In this document: positions 8,370 to 17,978 of the stretch, piece after piece | Layout of the letters: each line of letters starts with the position of its first letter | Position numbering within the stretch: the first letter of the stretch is position 1 | DNA from: Vibrio tasmaniensis | Lineage (GTDB): Bacteria; Pseudomonadota; Gammaproteobacteria; Enterobacterales; Vibrionaceae | Reading direction: 5' to 3' | DNA: 64,000 nucleotides | Assembly (NCBI RefSeq): GCF_024347635.1 | Contig: NZ_AP025510.1 | Span: 806,001 to 870,000, forward strand | Program-made: the position numbers and the translations under genes | The notes under the pieces: model-generated | Told to the model about the DNA's origin: nothing | Database searches by the model: none | The model's input: the letters and a program-made list of their open reading frames with translations, nothing else

Positions 8370-8510
8370 CTAGTGAGGAGATTTTTCAGTCATAACTTTG
8401 TAGATGAAGAAGCCTCCATAGAACATCATGAGACCCAGAGCCCCGAATATTACTATCATTGAAGATAGTCCCACCGCATTACCAAATAGGAGTTCTAGCC
8501 AAAAGTCCAT
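8370..8510 (-). CDS. 46-aa membrane protein, DUF3149 type
   Basis: A small gene below the usual ORF cut-off. It begins MDFWLELLFGNAVGLSSM, has one hydrophobic helix (about residues 15-38) and ends in a charged tail (KVMTEKSPH). A GAGGT Shine-Dalgarno lies 8 nt before the ATG. The MDFWLELLFGNxxGL start is what I recall for DUF3149 proteins of Vibrio and relatives; their function is unknown. It has an FNR-like box at a class II distance and its own terminator. An oxygen- or respiration-linked role is inferred from the FNR box only. Confidence 0.75.
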   Translation of the reverse strand: MDFWLELLFGNAVGLSSMIVIFGALGLMMFYGGFFIYKVMTEKSPH

Positions 8511-8568
8511 GTGTATACCTCAAAGTTATATGACACGAGTTAGTGTATTAACTAGTGTTATCAATTCA

Positions 8569-8582
8569 CTGATCTGGATCAA
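8569..8582 (-). promoter_or_regulatory. FNR-like box before the DUF3149 gene
   Basis: On the minus strand TTGATCCAGATCAG matches the FNR consensus TTGAT-N4-ATCAA at 9 of 10 defined bases. If it is centred at -41.5, transcription would start near 8534, 24 nt before the ATG at 8510, with a TTAATAC-like -10 in the right place. This is the geometry of an FNR-activated promoter. Confidence 0.6.
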
Positions 8583-8765
8583 TCCTGTTTCATAAGTTAA
8601 ATACTTGTTGGTAACTGTGTGTTTTTCGTCACATTGGCATTTCACTTGTACGTCTTTTGTTCGAACGATTCGATATTGTAAAAAAGAGTGAAAAAAGCCC
8701 TTGCGGATAAACTCAGAATCCGTATTATACGCTTCATCGACAGGCAATCAGCCAGTTAGATATCT

Positions 8766-8842
<77 letters not shown>

Positions 8843-8850
8843 CATTTAGA

Positions 8851-8882
8851 AAGCCGTAGCAGAGATGCTACGGCTTTTTTGT
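8851..8882 (+). terminator. Terminator after tRNA-Pro
   Basis: AAGCCGTAGC-AGAGAT-GCTACGGCTTTTTT is a perfect stem with a T-run. The gap to the next gene (8883-8974) shows nothing else. Confidence 0.9.
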
Positions 8883-8974
8883 ATTTTGGAATAATTAAAG
8901 CGTTTATATGGTTTAGGCCATGAGGGGACGCCAGTACCATCCTCATAGCGAGAAGACAACGACGCTGAACCTGG

Positions 8975-9862
8975 CTAGCTTTTCGCATTAACCTCAAATT
9001 GACACTGAGCCTGTTGGCTTTGTGATTGTTGAGTGACATTGAAACCTTTCTCTTTTAACAACTGCAAAAGGTTACCTTCTCCAATTAGGTGCAAGGCGCC
9101 AACTACAATCAAGTAGCTCCCTTTCGAGTCAAGTTTCCAATCATTGGCAGATAGCTTGTTTGCCCAGTCGATATTGCGATCTGTTAAAAATGCTTTCTCT
9201 AGTTCAGGCGACATCTCAGACAGCTCTGCGAAGTCTTCCAGTTTCGCTAAATCACCCGCTTTCCAGCTTTCGATTAAGCAATGAACCACACGATCAGTTT
9301 GGTCAAATTCCTCAAGGCTACTGATTAACCACTCCTTACCGTCGTCCTTTTGTTTGGTCATCAGGTCTATTTGGAATTGTAGTGGTTCTAAACTGATAAC
9401 CGGAACATCTTGGATAGTCGCTTTGTAAGCTAGCGTCGCATCAACGCCGCCGGCGGAGCCATAACCAAGGTTTTTTAGCTGCTGCATCTGTATAGCGAGA
9501 GAAGTCGCCCAAGGCGGTGAGCTAAGTAGCTGCTGAGTAGGCATATCCAATGATTTTGAGATGCTACTTAATAATTGTTTTTGTTCTTCGTTTAATACAT
9601 CAGCTGTAGTCACTTTGCTAGCAGGATAAACAATACCCTCTGTCTTCCTTATATCCGTCTCAATAACTAATCCGTCACCGTTTTTTAGCGTGTCGATGAT
9701 TGCCGACGGAAGCGGGTACATGCTCTCGTCTCCAACGTGTACAGAACCTAAGATGGTGAGGGTCAGATCATCCTTTTTGACTTTCCAATAAAGAGGTTCG
9801 GCCGCAGCTTGTTTGGCTGAAAATGCGAGAACGAATAAAGTCATGTAGAAGAATGGGCGCAA
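8975..9862 (-). CDS. TraB/GumN family exported protein
   Basis: A 295-aa protein with an N-terminal signal peptide (hydrophobic core MTLFVLAFSA, cleavage probably after KQAAA near residue 21). It shows the TraB/GumN signatures: LTILGSVHVGDESMYPLP near residue 34 and VVGALHLIGEGNLLQLL near the C-terminus, each contributing a histidine to a presumed metal site. The family is related to Tiki-type metalloproteases; bacterial members are mostly uncharacterised. It is monocistronic and divergent from chitobiase. No partner is evident. Confidence 0.8.
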   Translation of the reverse strand: MRPFFYMTLFVLAFSAKQAAAEPLYWKVKKDDLTLTILGSVHVGDESMYPLPSAIIDTLKNGDGLVIETDIRKTEGIVYPASKVTTADVLNEEQKQLLSSISKSLDMPTQQLLSSPPWATSLAIQMQQLKNLGYGSAGGVDATLAYKATIQDVPVISLEPLQFQIDLMTKQKDDGKEWLISSLEEFDQTDRVVHCLIESWKAGDLAKLEDFAELSEMSPELEKAFLTDRNIDWANKLSANDWKLDSKGSYLIVVGALHLIGEGNLLQLLKEKGFNVTQQSQSQQAQCQFEVNAKS

Positions 9863-10267
9863 AGGGAGCTCCTTTAGGAAGTCTTAAACTCGTTAAAATC
9901 GATTTTGACGGTGTTTTTTAACGGTTTTTTTTGAGAACGATGTCACGTTGTTTGTACGAAAAGTATAACAACACCAACAAACTCTCAAACCTTTATCTCT
10001 ATCAGCGACATGATTTTATGAAATTCATTAAAAAGATTGTGATTCGTTTCTCAAATTTTACGTCAAAACAAAAGTGACGGAAGTGTCGTTAGTTTTAACT
10101 TGATGATTTTATTGACTTTAATTTCATCAGGATTTTTTAGATTTGAAGCTGATCACTTTATTAGCTTGATTTAATTCACGGTAAAAAATAAGCCCATATA
10201 GTTTATCTAACTTTCGAAGCGCTCCACTTTGCTTCTGACTCAATTTTTAAATTTATGGGTGAATACG
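9863..10267. other. Divergent intergenic region, TraB-family gene / chitobiase
   Basis: A 405-bp A/T-rich region without a credible ORF. On the minus strand TTTGAG (9984-9989) and TATACT (9962-9967) are 16 nt apart and make a plausible sigma-70 promoter for the TraB-family gene, about 95 nt upstream of its start. On the chitobiase side I see no clear operator; a weak CRP-like half site (TGTGATTCG) lies near 10038. Confidence 0.4.
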
Positions 10268-12922
10268 ATGTTGAAGAGAAACTTACTATCTGTAGCGGTA
10301 CTGGCTGGCTTGACGGGTTGTGCGGTAACACAAGCACCAGAACAAAAGGTGGTTAATGCACTGGCTGATAACCTCGATGTGCAATATGAAATTTTGACGA
10401 ATCATGGTGCGAATGAAGGTATGGCTTGTCAGGACTTAGGCGCGGAGTGGGCATCATGTAATAAAGTAAATATGACGCTAACTAACGATGGTGAAGCGAT
10501 TGATTCAAAAGATTGGACCATCTACTTCCACAGTATCCGCCTTATCTTAGATGTTGATAATGAGCAGTTTAAAATCACTCGCGTAACTGGCGACTTACAC
10601 AAGCTAGAACCAACAGAAAAGTTCGATGGCTTTGCCGCGGGTGAAGAAGTGACTCTTCCATTAACTAGTGAATACTGGCAACTGTTTGAAACTGACTTTA
10701 TGCCAGGTGCATTCGTAACGGCACCAAACGCCGAACCTAAGATGATTGCTTCATTGAATACTGAAGATGTCGCGTCGTTCGTAACCGGTTTGGAAGGAAA
10801 CAACCTAAAGCGTACACCTGACGACAACAACGTTATGGCAACGGCTGTTACACGCTTCGAAAAGAATGCGGATCTAGCAACGCAAGATGTATCAACCACT
10901 TTACTACCAACGCCAATGTCGGTAGAAGCGGGCGAAGGTTCAGTGAGCATTGCTGGTGGTATTGCCCTACCTAAAGACGCATTTGATGCTGAGCAATTCG
11001 CTGCCATTGAAGAACGTGCAGATGTGGTAAACGTAGATGTGAGTGGCGACCTACCTGTTAGTGTCGCTGTTGTTCCTACTCAGTTTACGGGTGATTTAGC
11101 GAAATCTGGCGCTTATGAACTAAGCATCTCGGAAGAGGGGATTGCGATTAAAGCGTTTGATAAAACAGGTGCTTTCTACGCAGTTCAGTCTATTTTTGGC
11201 CTAATAGACAGTCAGAACGCTGAATCACTACCACAACTGTCGATCAAAGATGCACCACGCTTTGATTACCGTGGTGTGATGGTGGATGTTGCTCGAAACT
11301 TCCACTCAAAAGATGCCATCCTAGCAACGCTAGACCAAATGGCAGCCTACAAGATGAATAAACTTCACCTTCACTTAACAGATGATGAAGGTTGGCGTTT
11401 AGAAATCCCAGGTTTACCAGAGCTAACGGATGTAGGGGCTAATCGTTGTTTTGATTTGGAAGAACAAAGCTGTTTACTGCCTCAGCTAGGTTCAGGTCCA
11501 ACGACAGACAACTTTGGCTCTGGTTTCTTTAGTAAAGCGGATTACGTCGAGATCTTAAGCTACGCAAAAGCGCGCAGCATCGAAGTCATTCCAGAAATTG
11601 ATATGCCAGCACACGCTCGTTCTGCTGTGGTATCAATGGAAGCGCGTTACACTCGCCTAATGGCGGAAGGCAAAGAAGCTGAAGCAAGTGAATATCGCTT
11701 GATGGATCCACAAGATACTTCAAACGTGACGACGATTCAGTTCTACGATAAGCACAGCTTCATCAACCCATGTATGGAATCATCGACTCGCTTTGTTGAT
11801 AAAGTGATCACAGAAATAGCGGCAATGCACAATGAAGCGGGCATGCCGCTAACGACTTGGCACTTTGGTGGCGATGAAGCGAAAAACATTAAGTTAGGCG
11901 CAGGCTTCCAAGATGTTGATGCTCAAGACAAAGTGGCATGGAAAGGTAACATTGAGCTAGACAAGCAAGACAAACCATTCCAACAGTCTCCACAATGTCA
12001 GTCTTTGATTGCTGATGGTTCAGTAAGCGATTTTGGTCACCTTCCAGGTTACTTTGCAAAAGAAGTATCGAAGATTGTTGCAGAAAAAGGCATTCCTCAC
12101 TTCCAAGCTTGGCAAGATGGCTTGAAGTATGTTGAAGAGGGCGAAGCTGGATTTGCAACAGAGACAACTCGCGTTAACTTCTGGGATGTTCTTTACTGGG
12201 GCGGCACGTCATCAGTATACGACTGGTCAGCGAAAGGTTATGACGTGATTGTCTCTAACCCAGATTACGTATACATGGATATGCCATACGAAGTAGATGC
12301 AGCAGAGCGTGGTTACTACTGGGCAACGCGTGCAACGGATACTCGTAAGATGTTTGGTTTCGCACCAGAAAACATGCCACAAAATGCAGAAACATCGTTA
12401 GACCGTGATGGTAACGGCTTCTCTGGTAAAGGTGAGATTGAAGCAAAACCTTTCTACGGTTTGTCGGCGCAACTTTGGTCTGAAACGGTACGTACCGACG
12501 AGCAGTATGAATACATGGTATTCCCACGAGTTCTTGCAGCAGCAGAACGTGCATGGCACAGAGCGGATTGGGAAAACGACTACAAAGTGGGTGTTGAATA
12601 CTCTCAAGAAACTAACCTAGTGAATAAGCAGGCTCTACACAGCGACTTCAATCGCTTCGCGAATATCCTTGGTCAACGTGAGCTGGCTAAGCTTGAGAAA
12701 GCGGGAATTGATTACCGACTGCCAGTACCGGGCGCTCAGGTTGTTGATGGTAAGCTAGCGATGAACGTTCAGTTTCCTGGCGTAGAGTTGCAATACTCTG
12801 CTGATGGCGAAAACTGGTTAACGTACGATGAGCAACAACGTCCATCAGTTTCTGGTGAAACGTACATCCGTTCTATCTCTGAAAGTGGTGAGAAAGTCAG
12901 TCGAGTGACTTCGGTAAAATAA
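10268..12922 (+). CDS. chb: Beta-N-acetylhexosaminidase (GH20 chitobiase), lipoprotein
   Basis: Cleaves chitobiose and short chitooligosaccharides to N-acetylglucosamine in Vibrio chitin use. ATG 10268 is preferred over the upstream frame start because it gives a lipoprotein signal with lipobox LTGC. Domain order in the 884-aa protein: N-terminal carbohydrate-binding domain (about 25-180, with paired cysteines in ACQDLGAEWASC), GH20b domain (about 210-330), GH20 TIM barrel (about 335-760) and a C-terminal Ig-like domain. The catalytic Asp-Glu pair is in WHFGGDEAKN; FDYRGVMVDVARNFHSK and MNKLHLHLTDDEGWRLE are further GH20 signatures. Architecture and length match the V. harveyi chitobiase. Confidence 0.93.
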   Translation: MLKRNLLSVAVLAGLTGCAVTQAPEQKVVNALADNLDVQYEILTNHGANEGMACQDLGAEWASCNKVNMTLTNDGEAIDSKDWTIYFHSIRLILDVDNEQFKITRVTGDLHKLEPTEKFDGFAAGEEVTLPLTSEYWQLFETDFMPGAFVTAPNAEPKMIASLNTEDVASFVTGLEGNNLKRTPDDNNVMATAVTRFEKNADLATQDVSTTLLPTPMSVEAGEGSVSIAGGIALPKDAFDAEQFAAIEERADVVNVDVSGDLPVSVAVVPTQFTGDLAKSGAYELSISEEGIAIKAFDKTGAFYAVQSIFGLIDSQNAESLPQLSIKDAPRFDYRGVMVDVARNFHSKDAILATLDQMAAYKMNKLHLHLTDDEGWRLEIPGLPELTDVGANRCFDLEEQSCLLPQLGSGPTTDNFGSGFFSKADYVEILSYAKARSIEVIPEIDMPAHARSAVVSMEARYTRLMAEGKEAEASEYRLMDPQDTSNVTTIQFYDKHSFINPCMESSTRFVDKVITEIAAMHNEAGMPLTTWHFGGDEAKNIKLGAGFQDVDAQDKVAWKGNIELDKQDKPFQQSPQCQSLIADGSVSDFGHLPGYFAKEVSKIVAEKGIPHFQAWQDGLKYVEEGEAGFATETTRVNFWDVLYWGGTSSVYDWSAKGYDVIVSNPDYVYMDMPYEVDAAERGYYWATRATDTRKMFGFAPENMPQNAETSLDRDGNGFSGKGEIEAKPFYGLSAQLWSETVRTDEQYEYMVFPRVLAAAERAWHRADWENDYKVGVEYSQETNLVNKQALHSDFNRFANILGQRELAKLEKAGIDYRLPVPGAQVVDGKLAMNVQFPGVELQYSADGENWLTYDEQQRPSVSGETYIRSISESGEKVSRVTSVK

Positions 12923-12943
12923 TCGATAAACAACATTAATAGA

Positions 12944-12994
12944 AGAGCTCCCTAGCTATTATCTTACTCAGATAAAAGCGGGAGCTTTTTTTTC
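12944..12994 (+). terminator. Terminator of chitobiase
   Basis: AGAGCTCCC and GGGAGCTTTTTTTT form the stem and T-run around a 30-nt loop. Confidence 0.75.
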
Positions 12995-13458
12995 GTCCAA
13001 ACTAAGTTCGGCCCTTTTCTTAAACTGAAACATATAGAAATAGCCTTTATTTATAACGTCAACAATGCACATAAGATGAGTTTCATCGCAAAAGTGACGC
13101 ACTTCTCATTCTTCTCTTCAAAAAATAAGTTAGCCATCAAAAACTATAAATCAGGTGTGATTGAATTAACTGAATCTAATTTTACGTCGTGAAATAACGT
13201 GATCTTGATCCGTTCTGTCTATTGCCTTTCTTTTTTTATCTATTTTTATGTTTTTAAGTTGTTGATTTTAATGGTTTAAATAACTTCAACTTTTTTGATG
13301 GTGAGAGAGATCACTCTGTTTGTTCTTTTATTTTTAAACGTAAATTAATTCGAGCAATATAGATTTCATGCCAGGGAGGCTACCAATTACTCAAGCGGCG
13401 AAGGTGAATGATATACCGAAGATATGTCGCTGAAAAATTCAAACTAAGGCAGTTAATT
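12995..13458 (+). other. Long 5' region of the porin gene
   Basis: About 460 bp of A/T-rich sequence without a credible ORF. It contains the CRP-like site at 13300-13315 and a possible -10 (TAAATT, 13341). The open frame continues upstream of the porin ATG to 13408, but those residues (MIYRRYVAEKFKL) do not look like a signal peptide and are taken as untranslated. Confidence 0.5.
13300..13315 (+). promoter_or_regulatory. CRP-like site before the porin gene
   Basis: GGTGA-GAGAGA-TCACT is a symmetrical 16-bp match to TGTGA-N6-TCACA with one mismatch per half. It lies 30-40 bp upstream of a TAAATT that could be the -10, which would make it a class II site. Confidence 0.5.
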
Positions 13459-14196
13459 ATGAAAAAAGTATTTGCATTAAGCGCTCTAGCAGTAGCATTT
13501 TCTTCAAACGTTCTAGCGGACTCTTCTTACGTTACAGGTAATCTTCAAGCGCATACTGACGATCTTCACGGTTCGAAAATGACGTCTACTTTAGAGGCCG
13601 GCCATACATTTGATTTCGATTTTGGTGGTTTTACGGTTTATACCGAGATTGATGGCATCCAGTTAGGTGAGTTAACTACTGAACGTACCACTGCGAATCC
13701 TGCGGGTTCTTCGGCAAATCCGGGTTGGACTATTGGTGGTGAGCAAGCGTTCAACATCAATGACAACCTTTGGGTTGCAGCGGGTTACCAACACTTAGTT
13801 GTTGAAGGTGATACTGTTCAGTACCGACCACTGATTAAAGTTGGCTACAATTTTGACAACGGAATCGCAATCAGTAACCGTACACGTGCTCACATCAGCG
13901 AAGATAGCAACCGCAGCACAGATGTTCGCATGGACAACCGTATCGCTTACTCCGTAAATAACGAGCTAACACTAAGCTACAACAACGTGTATGTTTTTGC
14001 TGGCAACGAGTCAGATAAAGGCAACGGCGTAATGAAGAAGCAAGATTCTATGGATCACGAGCTTCGTGCTACGTGGACTCGCAACGGAGTTCAACCTTAC
14101 TTTGAGTACCGTAGCCAAGCAAACGGCGTAAAAGATTCAACTGGTTCAAACATTGACAACCATGCATTCGTATTCGGTGCTTCTTACGGCTTCTAA
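13459..14196 (+). CDS. KdgM-like monomeric outer-membrane porin
   Basis: A 245-aa outer-membrane barrel. From ATG 13459 there is a clear signal peptide (MKKVFALSALAVAFSSNVLA, cleaved before DSSYV). The mature part alternates hydrophobic and polar residues in short strands, is rich in Tyr, Asn and Asp, and ends in the C-terminal aromatic (FVFGASYGF) typical of barrel proteins. Length and the repeated WTRNGVQPYFEYR / LTLSYNNVYVF strand patterns fit the KdgM family of oligogalacturonate or oligosaccharide porins. The substrate is not shown; the CRP-like site and nearby chitobiase suggest sugar uptake. Confidence 0.7.
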   Translation: MKKVFALSALAVAFSSNVLADSSYVTGNLQAHTDDLHGSKMTSTLEAGHTFDFDFGGFTVYTEIDGIQLGELTTERTTANPAGSSANPGWTIGGEQAFNINDNLWVAAGYQHLVVEGDTVQYRPLIKVGYNFDNGIAISNRTRAHISEDSNRSTDVRMDNRIAYSVNNELTLSYNNVYVFAGNESDKGNGVMKKQDSMDHELRATWTRNGVQPYFEYRSQANGVKDSTGSNIDNHAFVFGASYGF

Positions 14197-14350
14197 GCTG
14201 ATTCACTTGGCTGTTTAGTTAGCCGAGTGAGCTTCTTTGTTAAATAGCTTTTTCGTTAAAAAACTTCTTAGCTAATTAGCGAGGGGAACATAGCGGTACT
14301 AACAGCCCGGTTGGTGCCGCGACAAGATTTGCTTTACTGTCCAAAAGCAA

Positions 14351-14406
14351 AGAGCCTAGTAAGTAAACCACAGTCTTGGGTTTGCTTAATGCTAGGCTCT
14401 ATTTTT
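14351..14406. terminator. Terminator between the porin and DUF411 genes
   Basis: AGAGCCTAG (14351) pairs with CTAGGCTCT (14392), and inside it AAGTAAACC pairs with GGTTTGCTT, giving a long hairpin followed by ATTTTT. A weaker hairpin (CACTTGGCT/AGCCGAGTG, 14204-14229) lies directly after the porin stop. Confidence 0.7.
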
Positions 14407-14446
14407 ATGATCGATTTTTGTTTCTTCAAATCAGTCTTTTTACGTT

Positions 14447-14887
14447 CTATTTTCCGTTGTAATGACGGTATTCAAACACCTGACCTTTGTTATTAAACGC
14501 ATACACAGAATACTCGTCTTTCTTATCGCCATGCTCCATGCCCGGTGAGCCCATTGGCATGCCTGGAGCCGCTAAGCCAATCGCATTGCGTGGTGGATTT
14601 GCTAGAAAGGCTTTCACATCCTCAGCTGGAATGTGTCCTTCAAATACGTAACCGTCGATTTCTGCCGTATGGCAAGAGGCCAGCTTCTGCGTTACCCCTA
14701 ACTTCTGCTTGATTGGATTCATGTCATCATGGAGTTTCTCTGTCACATCGAACCCAGCGTCTTGCATATGCTTCGTCCATTCTGTGCAGCAGCCGCAGTA
14801 TGGGGATTTATGATTTAGAACATCAGTAGCGAGAGCTTGTCCTGAAATTGCAGCGAGTGCAGTAAGAGTCATAACTTTACGAATCAT
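14447..14887 (-). CDS. DUF411 metal-binding periplasmic protein
   Basis: A 146-aa exported protein of the DUF411 (CopG-like) family, found next to copper-resistance genes. [20 protein letters not shown] is the signal peptide. The core has [15 protein letters not shown], a CxCC cluster suited to Cu(I), plus [19 protein letters not shown] and [17 protein letters not shown], a Met/His-rich segment. ATG 14887 is preferred over the in-frame ATG at 14899. It overlaps the end of copA by 11 nt, so the two are co-transcribed from the CueR-type promoter. Copper delivery or sequestration is inferred. Confidence 0.85.
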   Translation of the reverse strand: MIRKVMTLTALAAISGQALATDVLNHKSPYCGCCTEWTKHMQDAGFDVTEKLHDDMNPIKQKLGVTQKLASCHTAEIDGYVFEGHIPAEDVKAFLANPPRNAIGLAAPGMPMGSPGMEHGDKKDEYSVYAFNNKGQVFEYRHYNGK

Positions 14888-17627
14888 GGTGAACCTCATG
14901 AATATGGTTTTTGTTGATATTAGAATGAGTGGGTTTGAACAGTCTTAGCCTGTTGGCATTGCTTACAACCGTAATTGACGACATCGCCATTGCTGCGCCA
15001 GCAACGACAGGGCTTAGCAAAAATCCGAAAAATGGGTAGAGCACACCAGCTGCAATCGGAATGCCAAGCGAGTTATAGACGAAGGCGCCAAATAAGTTTT
15101 GTTTCATGTTTCTCACGGTCGCTTGGGACAGCTCGATCGCATTGCTAACCGATAATGGCGATGAATTGAGTAGCGTCATTTGCGCACTCTCGATTGCCAC
15201 ATCACTGCCGCTGCCCATCGCGATTCCTATATCTGCTTGCGCAAGAGCGGGTGCATCATTAATACCGTCTCCAACCATAGCGACACTTTTATATTGTTGT
15301 TGTAGCTGAACAATATGTTGCGCTTTCTGCTCAGGAAGCACTTCTGAGATCACTTCGTTGATATCGACGGTTTTGCCAATCGCTTGAGCAACAGAATCGT
15401 TGTCGCCTGTTAATAGTACGGTGTGAATTCCCGCGGATTTTAGTTGAGCTATCGCTTGTTTGCTATCTATTTTTAACGCGTCTGAAACGCCAAGTATGCC
15501 TTCCAGTTTTTGATCAATCGCGACGAAAATTGGCGTCCAAGCTTGTGAGCGGCAAAGCTCGATAAAGTCTGCGCCAATTTCAGTTTCAATACCGAGTTGA
15601 GTGAGATATTTAAGTGAGCCGACTTGAACGTTTTTGCCGTTAATTATTGCTTGTATGCCAAGCCCTCGTTGGTTTTCAAATTCGCTGTGGGGTAGTGCTG
15701 AAACTTGTAAGCTCTCAGCATATTGGCAAACGGCTTTCGCTAATGGGTGTTCTGACCCTACCTCTACCGAATAGGCGTAAGCCAGCAGTTCTTGTTCTGA
15801 TAAGTCGCCATAAAAGGCCTGCTGAACGGTTGGTTTACCTTGGGTTAGGGTGCCTGTTTTATCAAATACGACAGCATCAATTTTGCTTGCAGATTGCAAC
15901 ACATCTGCATCCTTGATCAGAACACCAAACTCAGCGGCTTTGCCAACGCCAACAGTAATAGAGAGCGGTGTCGCTAAGCCCAATGCGCATGGGCAGGCGA
16001 TGATTAGCACTGTTGTTGATACCACTAGCATGTAACTTGCACTCGGTTGTGGTCCAACAAAAAACCAAACTAGGGCGGCAATGGCTGCGATCGCGACCAC
16101 AACTGGTACGAAAACGGCAGAGATAGAGTCGGCAAGCTTCGCAATCTCAGGCTTGCTGCTTTGTGCTTGGCGAACCATCTGAATGATTCGAGCCAACATG
16201 GTGCTTGAGCCAATCCCCGTAGCTTCAATGATTAAGCTGCCATCACCATTAATGGTACCTGCTGAAACACCATCATTAATCGATTTAACGTTGGGGAGCG
16301 GTTCGCCAGTCAGCATTGATTCATCGATATAAGACTCACCCGATACCACAACACCATCGACAGGGACTTTTTCTCCCGGCTTCACTCGAACTTGCATGCC
16401 GACTTGAATTGCTTCTACAGCGATGGTTTTCTCTTTACCATCGACGATAACCGTGGCTTTTTGAGGCTGTAAATTAATTAGCGCCTGCAAAGACTTAGTG
16501 GTGCGTGCTTTGGCTTTGGCTTCAATGTAGTGACCCAAAGAAATAAGGCCGATGATCATCGCACTTGCCTCAAAATAGACATGACGCGATGGTTCAGGGA
16601 ACCATGATGGAATAAGTACTACCAACATTGAGTAGAACCATGCTGCGCCAGTGCCTAAAGCAACTAACGTATCCATGGTCGCACGTTTGTGCATCAGTGA
16701 TTGCCAAGCGTTAGTAAAGAAGCTGCGTCCAGAGGTCGCAAGCAGTATCAGACAGACGACTCCGATCAATCCCCAGGCCACTTGGTCGTTAAATGTAGCA
16801 ATGGTCATGCTGCCACCAAACAGCCCCCACGCCATCAGCGGAGCGCCGATAAGCAGCGCACTTACTGAGTTTCTAAGAAAGGCTTGTTGAGTACGAAGTT
16901 GCTGTTCTTGTTGTTTTTGCTGTTGAGTCGCCGCATCGTCGACAAACTCGGCGCCATATCCTGCAGCTTTCACGGATTCTATTAGAGCGTTTTCAATGAT
17001 GTCTCTGGTTTGAGAGGTGAAAACCAAGGCTGTCTGTTCTGCGAGGTTGATCTGAGCTTGGTCGACGAACTCATTCTTTTTCAGCGCTTTCTCTACCGAA
17101 GAAACACAACTCGCACACGTCATTCCCCCAAGAACAAGGTGATAGGTATATTGGCTAGCAGCAGGTTTAGCTTGTGTCGGTTCCACTGGCGCTGTTTTTT
17201 TATCGTCTTCTGATTCTTTATTAGATAAAGGCTCATTAATTTCAGAGTAAGGAGTCGCGAGATAACCCACACTTTCGATTAACTCAATAAGCTTGGGTTC
17301 TGAAAGCAGAGTCACCACCGACAATTCATGTTTACTGACTTCTAGGTTTGAGATTTGCTCGGTGTGTTCAAGTGCTTGGGTCAGTTTGTTCACGCACTTA
17401 CCGCAGCTAAGGCCGGATAGCGAAAGGTGCAGCTTATTACCCATGGAATAACCAAGGGTCATTAACTGTTCACTGAGTTGAACGTAACTAAATGGAGTCG
17501 AAATGTCGATGTACGTCGGCGATATGTTGTTGATCGTCGTATTATCGAGATCGTCAAACAATGTGCGGGCTTTCTTTGCACAACCCATGCAATTTAAGCC
17601 GTTGAGCGCAGTTGTGTAATGGTTCAT
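14877..17627 (-). CDS. copA: Copper-exporting P1B-type ATPase
   Basis: Pumps Cu(I) out of the cytoplasm. The start at 17627 ([11 protein letters not shown]) is chosen over the frame's first ATG at 17690: it has GGAGTC 6 nt upstream, while the earlier ATG lies inside or upstream of the promoter. The 916-aa protein has three N-terminal heavy-metal-binding units with GLNCMGC, GLSCGKC and GMTCASC. It also has the TGEPLPN actuator loop, the CPC of [15 protein letters not shown] in the transmembrane metal site, the [12 protein letters not shown] phosphorylation site, the SEHPLA nucleotide-binding motif and [13 protein letters not shown]. Three metal-binding units is one more than E. coli CopA. It is followed by the overlapping DUF411 gene. 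Confidence 0.95.
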   Translation of the reverse strand: MNHYTTALNGLNCMGCAKKARTLFDDLDNTTINNISPTYIDISTPFSYVQLSEQLMTLGYSMGNKLHLSLSGLSCGKCVNKLTQALEHTEQISNLEVSKHELSVVTLLSEPKLIELIESVGYLATPYSEINEPLSNKESEDDKKTAPVEPTQAKPAASQYTYHLVLGGMTCASCVSSVEKALKKNEFVDQAQINLAEQTALVFTSQTRDIIENALIESVKAAGYGAEFVDDAATQQQKQQEQQLRTQQAFLRNSVSALLIGAPLMAWGLFGGSMTIATFNDQVAWGLIGVVCLILLATSGRSFFTNAWQSLMHKRATMDTLVALGTGAAWFYSMLVVLIPSWFPEPSRHVYFEASAMIIGLISLGHYIEAKAKARTTKSLQALINLQPQKATVIVDGKEKTIAVEAIQVGMQVRVKPGEKVPVDGVVVSGESYIDESMLTGEPLPNVKSINDGVSAGTINGDGSLIIEATGIGSSTMLARIIQMVRQAQSSKPEIAKLADSISAVFVPVVVAIAAIAALVWFFVGPQPSASYMLVVSTTVLIIACPCALGLATPLSITVGVGKAAEFGVLIKDADVLQSASKIDAVVFDKTGTLTQGKPTVQQAFYGDLSEQELLAYAYSVEVGSEHPLAKAVCQYAESLQVSALPHSEFENQRGLGIQAIINGKNVQVGSLKYLTQLGIETEIGADFIELCRSQAWTPIFVAIDQKLEGILGVSDALKIDSKQAIAQLKSAGIHTVLLTGDNDSVAQAIGKTVDINEVISEVLPEQKAQHIVQLQQQYKSVAMVGDGINDAPALAQADIGIAMGSGSDVAIESAQMTLLNSSPLSVSNAIELSQATVRNMKQNLFGAFVYNSLGIPIAAGVLYPFFGFLLSPVVAGAAMAMSSITVVSNANRLRLFKPTHSNINKNHIHEVHHDS

Positions 17628-17655
17628 ATCGAGACTCCAATTATCATCTACGCCT

Positions 17656-17686
17656 AACATAAACCTTCCCGTAAGGGTAAGGTCAA
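17656..17686 (-). promoter_or_regulatory. CueR-type copper-responsive promoter of copA
   Basis: On the minus strand -35 TTGACC and -10 TATGTT are separated by 19 nt, the long spacing used by MerR-family activators. The spacer holds a dyad (17663-17683) with ACCTT and AAGGT ends and CCC/GGG inside, as in CueR/HmrR boxes. Transcription would start near 17649, fixing the copA start at 17627. Confidence 0.8.
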
Positions 17687-17863
17687 ACATAAATTCAAGA
17701 ATTTGATATTTGTTGGAATATTGAGTGGTGGAATGGATGAGGTTTATCGTGCGCGTGGCGATAATTTGCCTTTTTACAGTGTTTGGTATGTGCTTAAGCT
17801 ATTGGTTTTCCCCTTCTTCGATAGCTTTCGTAAAAGAACAGCGCATTTATCATTCACTACTGA

Positions 17864-17891
17864 TTGTAGATTTAAGCGGTGGTGATAAAAT
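17864..17891 (+). promoter_or_regulatory. Candidate sigma-70 promoter of gltX
   Basis: TTGTAG and TAAAAT are 16 nt apart, about 90 nt before the gltX ATG. The open frames crossing 17703-17907 look like chance ORFs. Confidence 0.4.
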
Positions 17892-17978
17892 AGCGCCCAA
17901 AATTTAGTGATATTTTCCTGTTGCAGGCTTTGTAATAGCAATCACTAAAAGAATCACCTACATAATCAAGGTATTTAA

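Noticed and set aside
8526..8747. 73-aa minus-strand frame upstream of the DUF3149 gene
   Set aside because: It contains the FNR box and promoter; no ribosome site or domain character.
10522..11007. 161-aa frame antisense to chitobiase
   Set aside because: A shadow of a strongly coding plus-strand gene.
12995..13458. Additional small genes in the porin leader
   Set aside because: No frame with a start, ribosome site and protein-like composition.
17628..17690. Longer copA start at 17690
   Set aside because: It lies on and upstream of the CueR-type promoter; ATG 17627 has the ribosome site.
17703..17907. Two 60-aa plus-strand frames before gltX
   Set aside because: Overlapping in different frames, no ribosome site, and they cross the likely gltX promoter.
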